DNA of 64,000 bases from Niastella vici (GCF_002077945.1 NZ_LVYD01000124.1:1-64000), one strand, 5' to 3'; numbered from the stretch's first letter, positions 35,125 through 44,581 are shown. Numbers and translations: made by a program. Notes: generated by a model from the letters alone, not told the origin.

Positions 35125-36249
35125 TTAACTTCCCCCTAAATACTGGTTTATTTTAAAAACATTGTTCCCTATTAAAACAGGATTTCCCGCAACAGTATGG
35201 CAGGAAATTGTCATTTTGCCCCGTTCAAATGAAAGCTCGTTTTTTATAGCCCTTATTTTTTGCTGACAATACAACGGCCAGTACCCCATTTCAACGAAAG
35301 ATGTGATCACTGCCTGTTCTTCGCTGGTGAAATCAGCATCGGCCGTAAGCGTAAGCGAGATCCCATCTACAGCCAAAACAGATCCGATAGCAAAATTCAA
35401 CGTTCCACCCAGGCTAAAATATTTCTCCCATCCGGCGCTGGAACTCCATGGGGGAACCGATTTGGAAGCCAATGCGAGATGAAGCAGGCCTGAATTATAC
35501 CAGGCGCCCGGAGTAACGGTTACTACAGCATAATGTTCAAACCTTATGGAAAGAGTGACGGCGCTTTGTGCAAATTTTTTATTGAGCAGGAACCCACACC
35601 AGCTTCCCGTCCATAATCCAAAGAAAGCAGGATCAATACCAGGCACCCAGGAATTTGATACATCCGGATTGCCATTCATTGAGGTAAATAAAAGATCAGC
35701 CGGTGGAGCGGCCTGAAGCGTGGTAATTAAGTCTGAAAATAATGGTGAAAACTCAGGTGCTTTCGCATTGGGTCCCAGATAAGGCGCTAAAGCCGCCAAT
35801 CCACTTTTTATAAGCACCCGGCAGGCAAGGCCGGTGCGGCCGGTATTTGCGACCGAAGGCGCATTGAGCATAGCCCATTGAAACCAAACGGTAGGTAAGG
35901 TATTTTCAGGTGGCGGTTGGGGTAAGCTATTCAGATAAGCGGTCCATTTTGCATAGGTAGCCTTACCAATATCATTTTCAAATGAGCTTTCCGGAAATTG
36001 CAATTGTTGTACTATCGCTGCATACTGGCTGAAAAAAGTTGGCTGATCGTAATACCAATAATTATATTTTAATGTTGCCGGCGGCACCAAATTAAAATAC
36101 GCCCAAAGACTTTCGTTATTACCAGGCATTCCTGCAGGCAGCGTCAATTGAAAATTATTGACCGGCAATTTCAGGCTATCACATAACAGATTGTACCAGG
36201 CATCTGTAATTCCTGTAATACTTTCACAGGAAAGATCTTTATTGTTCAT
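35125..36249 (-). CDS. Unrecognised protein, paralogue of the adjacent upstream gene
   Basis: About 374 residues from ATG 36249. No signal peptide or membrane helix. Aligned by eye with the next gene it shares WYNLLCDSLKLPVNNFQL, a WAYFNLVPP block, FFGLWTGSWCG, a PGAWYNSGLLHLALA stretch, and DADFTSEEQAVITS...GYWPLY. The longest frame begins at 36348, but the first 33 residues have no counterpart in the paralogue and overlap a hairpin with U-tract (36261-36301) that would terminate the upstream gene, so the shorter start is preferred. The family resembles large Trp/Tyr-rich proteins of secondary-metabolite regions, yet no function can be assigned. Confidence 0.7.
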   Translation of the reverse strand: MNNKDLSCESITGITDAWYNLLCDSLKLPVNNFQLTLPAGMPGNNESLWAYFNLVPPATLKYNYWYYDQPTFFSQYAAIVQQLQFPESSFENDIGKATYAKWTAYLNSLPQPPPENTLPTVWFQWAMLNAPSVANTGRTGLACRVLIKSGLAALAPYLGPNAKAPEFSPLFSDLITTLQAAPPADLLFTSMNGNPDVSNSWVPGIDPAFFGLWTGSWCGFLLNKKFAQSAVTLSIRFEHYAVVTVTPGAWYNSGLLHLALASKSVPPWSSSAGWEKYFSLGGTLNFAIGSVLAVDGISLTLTADADFTSEEQAVITSFVEMGYWPLYCQQKIRAIKNELSFERGKMTISCHTVAGNPVLIGNNVFKINQYLGGS

Positions 36250-36260
36250 AATAACTGAAT

Positions 36261-36301
36261 ATGAAAAAGAAGAGGCATCTTCCTGTTTCAGGCGAGCCTC
36301 T
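36261..36301 (-). terminator. Terminator-like hairpin between the two paralogues
   Basis: On the minus strand AGAGGC-TCG-CCTG-AAA-CAGG-AAGAT-GCCTCT pairs with two nested stems and is followed by TCTTTTTC. It lies 67 to 107 bases beyond the first paralogue's stop and just before the second's preferred ATG. Confidence 0.65.
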
Positions 36302-36367
36302 CCTTTTTTAACAATCGAAGAAGATAGTGCGCTATTAAACGCACGCATACTTCTTCCCCCTTACCCT

Positions 36368-37582
36368 TTATGCATATTTCTCAAATTCCTTCTCAGGTTT
36401 GAAGCTTTTCGCAGCAGCATACAGCGAAGTACCCATAGCTGCGGAGTGCCCTACAAATTGTGCAACAGGCAGTACATTTACGCCAAGCACAACAGGTACA
36501 CCTTTCAAACTTGTTGTAGTAATGGTCATTTGCCCCTGTTCATTAAAAGTGGCGGTATTGGTTGATGAGCTGCCGCTTGAACCGGAGTAGAAAGGCCAGA
36601 ACCCTGATGACCCACTGGAAGTAATGGTTTGTTGATCCAATGTTGAATAAGATGCATCGGAGGTTACTTTAACAGTCATGCCCGATGCAATGATCAGGTT
36701 AGCTGCAAAGAGTTGCATATTACCGTTACTTCCAAATGTATTATTCCAGTTGATGGAGGACTGGGCACTCCATGGGTTTCCTGTTTTGTTGGCAAAGGCC
36801 AGCCCCATGGCAGATGAATAATACCATAAACCTGGAGTATTGGCAAATACTAAAACATTATCAAACGATGCAGTTACGGTTACATGGCTGGCAGCGAACT
36901 GCTGGCTGATCGAAGAACTGGTAGTGCTTCCGCCCCAAAGGCCGAAGAAGCCGGAATTTGAACCTTTCGTCCAGGAAGTACTTACATTGGAATTCATGGT
37001 TTGGCTATCGAAGCTGAATTGCCTGCTGGGGCTGGCAATCAATTGCCCTACCATATCCATGTAGCTGAGCGTCCAGTTAAAACTTTTTGGAAGCCCGTTT
37101 ATATCCGTGTAGATCAATGTCAATTCATTTTGAGCGGTGGCAATGGGATCTAATAAGATCGCCGCATAGTCAGAAGACCCGATATTGGCCACGTTGGGCG
37201 CAAAGATCATTGCCCAGTTCCTGAATAAAGTAGGTAGCTGGTTCATAGAAGGCGGTGTCGCCAAACCCAAAATATAATTTTGCCATTTTGTATAGTTGGC
37301 AGCGCCAATATCGGCCTGAACATCTATAGTCCTTGAAGGAACCAGGGCCGACATCAATGCTCTGTAATTGTTATAAAACTGGTTACCACCGCTCGGTGTA
37401 AACTGTTGCGTAAGGGAAAATGGCGGAAGGTTATTGTAATAAGCCCAGAACATGGAATCTGCAGCTGTGCCGCTTGCGATAGGAGGCGCCGGCTGAATGA
37501 TCTGGAATGAATTCGCGCTTTGTCCCATTCCCTGGAGGAAGCCATTATACCATCCATTTTGTAAATCTAAAAACGTACTCAT
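36368..37582 (-). CDS. Unrecognised protein, paralogue of the downstream gene
   Basis: 404 residues, starting MSTFLDLQNGWYNGFLQGMGQ, with no signal peptide. Ser/Thr-, Asn- and aromatic-rich; motifs shared with the neighbouring paralogue include FWAYYNNLPPF, FRNWAMIFAPNVAN, FFGLWGGSTTSSS, NTPGLWYYSSAMGLAFAN, and SSGFWPFY. The C-terminus adds a tail (SLYAAAKSFKPEKEFEKYA) absent in the other. The ATG is well placed, without an exact promoter box upstream. The tandem pair evidently arose by duplication and has diverged strongly. A structural or carbohydrate-binding role is conceivable but unproven. Confidence 0.75.
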   Translation of the reverse strand: MSTFLDLQNGWYNGFLQGMGQSANSFQIIQPAPPIASGTAADSMFWAYYNNLPPFSLTQQFTPSGGNQFYNNYRALMSALVPSRTIDVQADIGAANYTKWQNYILGLATPPSMNQLPTLFRNWAMIFAPNVANIGSSDYAAILLDPIATAQNELTLIYTDINGLPKSFNWTLSYMDMVGQLIASPSRQFSFDSQTMNSNVSTSWTKGSNSGFFGLWGGSTTSSSISQQFAASHVTVTASFDNVLVFANTPGLWYYSSAMGLAFANKTGNPWSAQSSINWNNTFGSNGNMQLFAANLIIASGMTVKVTSDASYSTLDQQTITSSGSSGFWPFYSGSSGSSSTNTATFNEQGQMTITTTSLKGVPVVLGVNVLPVAQFVGHSAAMGTSLYAAAKSFKPEKEFEKYA

Positions 37583-38137
37583 TTGAATTGTTTTATATAA
37601 TTTACCCCTACTCGTTAGGCTTTTCGGGATTTGCCCCCGCTGAAGATCTCTGCAACAGGACAGATCGTTTTTTTAAGTGGTATCAGAACTCCACCTTCCA
37701 AAAGCTTATAATATCTTATTACTAATTCATTAACCTTACCGGAAAAGCATACGATTGATGGCTTGTATTCTTTCCAAATACAAACTGATAAAAACAAACA
37801 GATGTGATAAAGAATTGAAGCTCAAATCAGGATGGAACTAAAAATCAGGCAGGAGAAATTGATACTATCAATGGTGTAAAATTTCTTAGGAGCAACAAGG
37901 TAGTAATAAAAATCATATGTTAGATACCGTTAAACGATAATATCGCCCCCGTAAGAAAAAAAAGGTGTTTTCACCTATTTTATAAGCGCCTGACCGTTTG
38001 GGTGTTATTTTGTTCGGTTACCCATCCTATCGGTAAAATAAACAGCATACAAGCGCCGCCGGTAGATCAAAAAATTCTCCACATCCTGATAAGTTGATCT
38101 TGCTAAACACATAACTTTCCTTCTAAACTTAAATCCT
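37583..38137. other. Divergent intergenic region upstream of the GH78 gene
   Basis: 555 bases, AT-rich, containing a short hairpin AGGTG-TTTT-CACCT near 37960 and no long reading frame with coding character. A TAACTTTC sequence about 20 bases before the GH78 ATG is one mismatch from the -7 consensus. Confidence 0.4.
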
Positions 38138-41100
38138 ATGTTTAAATCCTTTCCTACGGCAAAGGCAGCTATGCTATTGCTGTTGCTGACTTTGTTCATT
38201 GCACCGTCAATGACCCATGCGCAGGATATCACCGACCTGGGTGGCACCATCAGCGCTCAATACCAGACAGGCTCTCCTCCCGGTGAAGAATACACCAATC
38301 TCACCGACAACAATGCTTCTACCAAGTACCTCACATTTAATGCTTCGGCCTGGATCCAGTACCGGACAAATTCAGGTTATATTGTAACAGGTTACGCCAT
38401 TACCTCGGCCAATGATGCCGCCGAACGTGATCCGCTAAACTGGACCTTGCAGGGATCGAACGACGGCGTCAACTGGAGCACGATCGACACCCGAACGAAC
38501 GAAGACTTCCCCGACCGGTTCCAGAAACGGTCTTTCGCCTTCAGTAACAGCGCAGGCTACACGTACTACCGCTTTAACCTGACCAATAACAGCGGAACGA
38601 TATTGCAGCTGGCAGAGATCGAATTATTTGGCACACCAGCCTCAGGTAACTGGACCGCCAACTGGATCTGGGCGGCCGATCAGGGACCCAATAACACCTG
38701 GTTATCGTTTAGAAAGAAGGTAACCCTTAGCGCCCAGCCTTCAAAAGCCATTACAAGGATCGCGGCGGAGAACAAGTACTGGCTGTACGTAAACGATAGC
38801 CTCGTAGTGCGCGATGGTGGGCTCGACATCCGGCCCGATCTCAACAACACCTATTATGATGAAATAGATCTCGCGCCTTATTTGAAGAGCGGGGAAAATA
38901 CCATTGCGGCACTGGTATGGTATAAAGGTGGCGCCGACGGTTATTCGCAGCGAACCGTAGACAATGGCGGCTTTTTATTTGAGGCTGCTGTCACAGGCGC
39001 CAGCCCTGCTTCCATAGTATCAGACAACAGCTGGAAGGTGAAGCTCAACCCGGCATTTAACCGCGGCACTTTCAACTTTAAATATGCAGTGAGCGGTACT
39101 ATCACGTTTAATAACGCCACCTTTCTCGATCCCATCCCCAATGTAGTTAAGGCAGGTTATTACAGAATCACCGGCAGTGGTAATCCATGGACGAAATGCG
39201 CCGATGAAAGCGGGTCCTACACCCTGCCCGGCGTATGCGATGTAGCCTATGGGTCGGAAAACAACCAGCTGAAGCCGGCTGGTGATTATAAATGGGTTGA
39301 ATGGCCGGTAAGTTACGATGCCATGAACACCATGCAGGGCTGGCAAACAGCCAGCTACAACGACGCCAGCTGGGGCAATGCCACAGCAAAAGGCGCACCG
39401 CCCGTTGCCCCCTGGAATACCCTGGTGCCCAGAACAATTCCATTCTGGAAAGACTATGGACTAACGGCTTATAATAACGCATTTCCTTCAACAATCAATA
39501 GCAACACTATTATTACAGAAAACCTGGACATTAACATCCAGGGAACACCTTACCTGAAGGTGGATGCCCCCGCCGGGGTGCGCATAAAGATCATCCTGAA
39601 TGATTTTTACTGGCAGGAGTATATTACCCGGGCAGGTGTACAGGAATTCGAATGTTTTGCCTGGCAGAACTCGAGCAGCCACAACGTGAAATACGATTTC
39701 TCCAATGTAACGGGCACTGTTACCATCCTTGATATGAAGTTCAGGCAAACAAGTTACAACACCGCCATTCGCGGGGTGTTTTTAGGTGACGACGTGCGCC
39801 TAAACTCCCTTTGGAACAAGAGCAAAAATACTTCCCGCGTATGCATGCGCGACATATTCTATGATTGCCCCAACCGCGAGCGCGGCCAGTGGTGGGGTGA
39901 TGTTTCGGAACAGATCCTTTACTCGTTCTACCTGTATGATCAAAATGCCAACCTGCTGGCCAAAAAGGCTTTCAGGGAACTGATGCACACGCAAAAAGCA
40001 GATGGTTCGTTGTATACCACCGCACCAGGAATTGCCTTTCATCTTCCTGATCAAAATATGGCTGCCGTGGCCATGCTGTGGAAATACTACCAGTATACAG
40101 GCGATGCAGACCTCATAAGAGAGGTTTATCCGCAAGCAAAAAAATTCATTGATTACTGCGCCAGTACTGCCAACAGTGACGGCATGCTGATACTGCAACC
40201 CAACGTGTGGAATTGGATTGACTGGGGCAGCAACATGGATATTGTGACAGGAAGCGCCAATACAGTATGCAATGCCTTATACATTACTTTGCTCGACGCC
40301 ATGATCAACATGGCTGATCTTACAGGCGCCAGTTCCGACAAAACCTATTACCAAACATTGCAGAACAGGGTAAAATCCCAATTCAATAACTACTTCTGGA
40401 ACCCTGCGGCCAATGCGTATGTTTTCCACAGAAACAACGGCGTACAATCATCGGTCATTGACGACAGAAGCAATGCCTGGGCGGTGCTGGCCGGCATGGT
40501 AGATGATTCACGGAAGGCCGGCGTATTAGCAGTACTGAAGAACCAGTACAATGCAGGCCCTTACCAGGAAATGTATATTGAAATGGCCCTGTCGATGCTC
40601 AACGCCAATGATGCCCTTACGCGGATGCGAAGCCGGTATGCCGTTATGATCGATAACTGGTCTTCGACCCTATGGGAAGAATTTCCGGCGAGCAACAGCA
40701 GCAGCAATCATGCCTGGAGTGCCGGGCCACTTTACCAGTTAAGCGCTTATACATTAGGCGTGCGGCCTACCCTGCCCGCCTATAATGAATTTATTTTTCA
40801 GCCACAGGTAACCAACCTTAACACTATGTTGGCCTCGATCCCTTCGCCCAAAGGCGATATTATTGTTTCCTATATCCGGGACGCGAACGTGTTCACACAA
40901 ACATTGATCAATCCGCTTAATACAGTTGCTATTGTGGCAATTCCCAAAGGCATGCTTGCTGCCGGCGTGAAAGAGATCGATGCCAATAAGGTAGCTATCT
41001 GGAAAAATGGTTCGTTTATAGCCGGCGTATCAGGTATAAGCTACGTGGGAGAAGATACTGACTACATCCGGTTCAGGGTGCAACCCGGTACATGGAAGTT

Positions 41101-41692
41101 CACCGCCTTTTCACAGGCAACAACAGCCGATGGGCCGGTGGTGCTTTACATCGATTGCAATTATGGTGGAAAGGCAGTTAGCCTGCCTGTAGGCAGTTAC
41201 AATCTTTCCGATTTAATAGCCAGGGGTATGCCCAATGATTCAGTATCATCGATCAGGGTACTGAACGGATACCGGGCCGTCTTGTACTGGGATGCCAATT
41301 TCAGTGGTAATACGCTGACGAAAACGGCCGACACCTCGTGCCTTGCAGATGAGGGCTGGAACGATGTACTAAGCTCAATTATTATACAACCCATCACTGC
41401 GCGGAAGGAAACAACCGCTACTGATAAACTACAACCTGCCGGTGATGATAAAACCGGGGTACAATTGTATCCCAATCCTGCCAGCAATGTGCTTACCGTA
41501 TACCTGGGGAATGTCGGTTACAGGTACCTGAACATTATTGATATGAACGGGCGCACCGCAATAACGAAAACCCTCCCATCAGAAGCATCTTCTGTAACTA
41601 TAGATGTAAGCCACCTGAAAAAAGGTATTTACTCGGTTGTTTTGAAAGGCGGCAGGAACGGGAACTTATTGAAAAAGGTGGTGGTGGAGTAG
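38138..41692 (+). CDS. Secreted GH78-like alpha-L-rhamnosidase with discoidin, beta/gamma-crystallin and T9SS domains
   Basis: 1184 residues. Signal peptide ends SMTHAQ. A discoidin (F5/8 type C) domain covers approximately residues 35-165 (YLTFNASAWIQYRTNSGY, WTLQGSNDGVNW, EIELFG). A beta-sandwich N-terminal rhamnosidase part (WTANWIWAADQGP) leads to the (alpha/alpha)6 catalytic domain with DCPNRERGQWWGDVSEQ near 575-590, matching the acid-rich DxxxxRExxGWxGD motif of GH78, and NVWNWIDWGSN. Then come a beta/gamma-crystallin-like domain (approximately 1000-1085; VVLYIDCNYGGKAVSL, AVLYWDANFSGNTLTK) and a sorting domain (LYPNPASNVL ... KKGIYSVVLK). It likely removes L-rhamnose from a plant or microbial polysaccharide outside the cell. 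A terminator follows. Confidence 0.88.
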   Translation: MFKSFPTAKAAMLLLLLTLFIAPSMTHAQDITDLGGTISAQYQTGSPPGEEYTNLTDNNASTKYLTFNASAWIQYRTNSGYIVTGYAITSANDAAERDPLNWTLQGSNDGVNWSTIDTRTNEDFPDRFQKRSFAFSNSAGYTYYRFNLTNNSGTILQLAEIELFGTPASGNWTANWIWAADQGPNNTWLSFRKKVTLSAQPSKAITRIAAENKYWLYVNDSLVVRDGGLDIRPDLNNTYYDEIDLAPYLKSGENTIAALVWYKGGADGYSQRTVDNGGFLFEAAVTGASPASIVSDNSWKVKLNPAFNRGTFNFKYAVSGTITFNNATFLDPIPNVVKAGYYRITGSGNPWTKCADESGSYTLPGVCDVAYGSENNQLKPAGDYKWVEWPVSYDAMNTMQGWQTASYNDASWGNATAKGAPPVAPWNTLVPRTIPFWKDYGLTAYNNAFPSTINSNTIITENLDINIQGTPYLKVDAPAGVRIKIILNDFYWQEYITRAGVQEFECFAWQNSSSHNVKYDFSNVTGTVTILDMKFRQTSYNTAIRGVFLGDDVRLNSLWNKSKNTSRVCMRDIFYDCPNRERGQWWGDVSEQILYSFYLYDQNANLLAKKAFRELMHTQKADGSLYTTAPGIAFHLPDQNMAAVAMLWKYYQYTGDADLIREVYPQAKKFIDYCASTANSDGMLILQPNVWNWIDWGSNMDIVTGSANTVCNALYITLLDAMINMADLTGASSDKTYYQTLQNRVKSQFNNYFWNPAANAYVFHRNNGVQSSVIDDRSNAWAVLAGMVDDSRKAGVLAVLKNQYNAGPYQEMYIEMALSMLNANDALTRMRSRYAVMIDNWSSTLWEEFPASNSSSNHAWSAGPLYQLSAYTLGVRPTLPAYNEFIFQPQVTNLNTMLASIPSPKGDIIVSYIRDANVFTQTLINPLNTVAIVAIPKGMLAAGVKEIDANKVAIWKNGSFIAGVSGISYVGEDTDYIRFRVQPGTWKFTAFSQATTADGPVVLYIDCNYGGKAVSLPVGSYNLSDLIARGMPNDSVSSIRVLNGYRAVLYWDANFSGNTLTKTADTSCLADEGWNDVLSSIIIQPITARKETTATDKLQPAGDDKTGVQLYPNPASNVLTVYLGNVGYRYLNIIDMNGRTAITKTLPSEASSVTIDVSHLKKGIYSVVLKGGRNGNLLKKVVVE

Positions 41693-41722
41693 TGATGATC
41701 TGATCAAGTACTTTTTTAGAGC

Positions 41723-41764
41723 AACAAAGCCTTCAAGTCGTAGGATCTGGAGGCTTTGTTATTG
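41723..41764 (+). terminator. Rho-independent terminator of the GH78 gene
   Basis: AACAAAGCCTTCAAGTC-GTAG-GATCTGGAGGCTTTGTT is an 17-bp stem with G-U pairs, 31 bases after the stop. Same family as hairpins at 4582 and 19746. Confidence 0.85.
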
Positions 41765-41944
41765 TTATAAATTATTTTTTTGCGTGTTAAGTAAGTAATT
41801 ATCTTTTATAACTGCTTTTTCCTCTTCTACAAGTACTTTTTCCCGGAAATAGATTAAAATGGATGCGACATAACTACCTTTTTTCATTTATAAGTTAGAA
41901 TCGACAACAATTATATTTTTTTTCAGAAAAAATAATTAGTTCCA

Positions 41945-42370
41945 GTAAAAAAAGTGTGGTGCCGGCAAAATGATGTTACAATTCCCGAAATAAAACTAAT
42001 TCTGAGGAAAAAGAATGAAGTTGTGAAGAAATAAATTTAGTTGTAAGCATATTGAGTTAATTCTGATAAAAAAGTAACTATTTCCCAGGAAAAGTAGTTA
42101 TCTCATATAAAACAATAAGCAATAGCTGAAAAACTGAATTATCTTTCATGAAAAAGTAGCTAACACCGTCAGAAAAACAATTATCAGCTACCAGGAAGTA
42201 ACTATCGTCCACCAAAAAATAAATATCGCCCACCAAAAAGTAAATATCGGGCACCTAAAAGTAAATATCGGGCACCTAAAAGTAATTATCTCCCCAAAAC
42301 AGTAATTATAGTCCACAGTTTTTTAATTTATCTACGAAAAAAGGAGCTAATTGTGGTGAAAAAGAATTTA
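41945..42370. repeat. Degenerate approximately 21-nt-period array 3
   Basis: Some twenty units of 19-22 nt, each containing an A-tract (AAAAA) followed by GTAANTATC. The four best units around 42200-42290 are exactly 21 nt apart and read CACCAAAAAGTAAATATC or CACCTAAAAGTAAATATC. In one plus frame they give heptads HQKINIA, HQKVNIG and HLKVNIG, ending at a stop. The last unit carries the stop codon of the ADP-ribosylglycohydrolase gene. The sequence is unlike arrays 1 and 2 but the period is shared. Confidence 0.7.
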
Positions 42371-43888
42371 TTGCCCCTTCAACATCACCGATAATCTGTT
42401 TGCTGTTTCGAGGATGCAGGCACTTTCTTTTATTTGGGCAAACACATTTGTTATCGTGCTGGAAAAATTTGACAAACCAATAAATGCACCCATTATTTGT
42501 GCGGCAAGTGATGCATTGGTATCTGTATCACCGCCACAAAGTATAATTTCGGAAAGTATAGCTTCAAAATTGCTTTCCCTGATCTTATTAGCTGCAAAAA
42601 TTGAAAAAGGCACCGATTCAATAACATGGCCAGATGTGCCTACTAAGGTTGCTGCTTCGCGAATGCTCATTGAGGTATCAGCTAATATTAAAAGATTATC
42701 CCGCACCGCGCTGTCGGGCAGTTGGGGTAATAATAATTCCCCCAGACTAATTCCCCACTTCCACCTGTCAGTTATAATGTAATGCAGGGAATAGAGGATT
42801 GCCAGGCACCCAACATAGGCTTCATCATTTTTGTGGGTAATATTACATACATCCCGAATAAGCGTTCTATCTGTTTCGGGGTTGATAAAAAAAGCAAGTG
42901 GAGCAATACGCATAGCAGCTCCATTGCCGGCTGCTTAATCCCCCGACCGGCCTGAAAGGGCCCAGTGAGCGCCGGCCTGCAGATCGCGCAACGCTTTCAA
43001 TGTACTGGCGCCAAGACCGGTTAATTTTCCCTTATTATACCACGTTAGCATATGCTGTGCGATGCTGGCGGCTGATACCTGCCCGGTATCGAGAATAGAT
43101 TCGCAGGTTGCCATGGTAAGTTGCGTATCGTCAGTTATGCCATTGACCACCTCTAAACTGATCATTTCTACATTCGACCGGCCTTCGTAATAGCTACCAA
43201 TGGCATCACCGATGGCGCCGCCGGCCAGGCAACCGCTTAGCCTGTCACTTGTAGTTATAGTCGGTCTGGGATTGTCTTTAGCCATATGTTCCTGAACAAG
43301 CTCAAAATCCCCGAAATAGTTTTCAGTTGGAATTACCTCTTCTATTGCTGCATTTTGCCTGGGCTTTAAATTAGCTATTACAAAAGAGCCCTCATTGACG
43401 CCATGAACTGCAAACAACACCTCATTGCTCAAGCAGTGTTTTGCCAATGTTGAAAAGGTAACGTTTGTGTCGCCAATTACACGGAGTAATTCATCTTCCA
43501 GGTCAATCTTTTGATCAATAGTTACCTGCTGCCAGGGTGCGATCACAAACGGTTTGTTGCTTTCAAAATAATCTTCGTAAACGTGGTAATGAACACCGGC
43601 CACATGAAGTTCGATTTGTTCATCGGGAAAATGGGCAGAGTCAAGAATTTCAACTCCACCAATAGGGAGTAAAAAATAGCCATTCTCGAGTTGTATATTA
43701 AATCTGAATGAGTACCACTTTTCGTAATCCTTCTTCCCCTCATCACAGAATTCCTGAACCTCCTTTTTTATTAATTGATATGCCTCAGCAGGTATAAATT
43801 CACCCCAAATATGTCCCATGCCACCGAAAACCTGATGAAATTGGGTTGTTCCGATCAAAACTTTATGAGAATAGATATAACCTTTCAT
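42368..43888 (-). pseudogene. ADP-ribosylglycohydrolase interrupted by an in-frame stop, with an extra N-terminal domain
   Basis: One continuous frame from ATG 43888 to 42368 broken by a TAA at 42935-42937. Upstream the frame ends ALSGRSGD; after the stop it continues AAGNGAAMRIAPLAFF, the conserved run of ADP-ribosylglycohydrolases (DraG family), where a Tyr normally occupies the stop position, so TAT/TAC to TAA is the simplest event. Other hallmarks: LSGCLAGGAIGDAIGSYYEG and NGITDDTQLTMAT (first metal Asp pair), and GGDTDTNASLAAQIMGA (second). About 200 N-terminal residues (YSHKVLIGTTQFHQVFGGMG..., shortened HKVLIGTTQFHQVFGG) belong to an unrecognised domain. It would remove ADP-ribose from proteins. 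The 43951 TTG start is not preferred. Confidence 0.85.
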
Positions 43889-43981
43889 GACAGGATCATT
43901 GAAATAACAGGTATTTATACGAAAATAATCAGAATCGGCAGATTTCCCCAACCCATAGGGTAAAACTATGCCTGGCGGCCC

Positions 43982-44581
43982 TTATTCGTCGCTGAGTTTA
44001 AAATGGATCTTCCAATACTTACCGTAGTTGTCTTCTGCCAAAAAGGAGTTGCGATTGACGCAAGTAACGAATTCTATAATGGTGTTGGCTATAGCGTCCA
44101 AATAAACTCTTGTTTTAACGCGACCATCAATCATTTCACAAACCTGTATTTGTTGTTTTTCGTCTGTACCGGGATTGTTTACACAAACAAAGTTTTTCAT
44201 ATTTTGAGCAAAAACAGGCTGCCCGATCAATGTATCAATAGTGCCTGTTAACCGATTAAGAAGATAAAATTCTTCATCGTTGTATTCAATCCGCTGTACG
44301 AGTGAAAGCTTTGTTCCTTTTACATCGCCTAAATATTTGAACTCATGAAAGTCTCTATCAGAACTGTCGTCTTTGAAAACTTTTGCAGCTTTGGCCACAA
44401 TTGGGATACGCAGGCTCCCTGACTTTTTCCTTATTTGAGCATTTGCAACGAGATAAGATACCTTACCACATTTATCAAACTGGTCTTTATTGATTTTTGT
44501 GGTATAAAATGAAATTCGTCGCTGGGCAGTTGTTGAAAACGACAGTACCAGTAAAAAAATTATGGATAAGAGGTGCTTCAT
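43982..44581 (-). CDS. Small secreted protein, unknown function
   Basis: 199 residues from ATG 44581 (a longer frame to 44638 lacks a proper signal peptide start). Signal peptide MKHLLSIIFLLVLSFSTTAQ, ending with Ala-Gln. The mature part is beta-rich with basic patches (RRISFYTTKINKDQFDKCGK, KVFKDDSSDRDF, LNRLTGTIDTLIGQP) and two cysteines late (NFVCVNN, QVCEMIDG). No family was recognised. It lies downstream of two small membrane-protein genes on the same strand, with 115 bases to the nearest, and before the broken glycohydrolase. Confidence 0.65.
   Translation of the reverse strand: MKHLLSIIFLLVLSFSTTAQRRISFYTTKINKDQFDKCGKVSYLVANAQIRKKSGSLRIPIVAKAAKVFKDDSSDRDFHEFKYLGDVKGTKLSLVQRIEYNDEEFYLLNRLTGTIDTLIGQPVFAQNMKNFVCVNNPGTDEKQQIQVCEMIDGRVKTRVYLDAIANTIIEFVTCVNRNSFLAEDNYGKYWKIHFKLSDE

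Noticed and set aside
42935-42937. Frameshift in the ADP-ribosylglycohydrolase
   Set aside because: The two halves are in the same frame; only a stop codon separates them.
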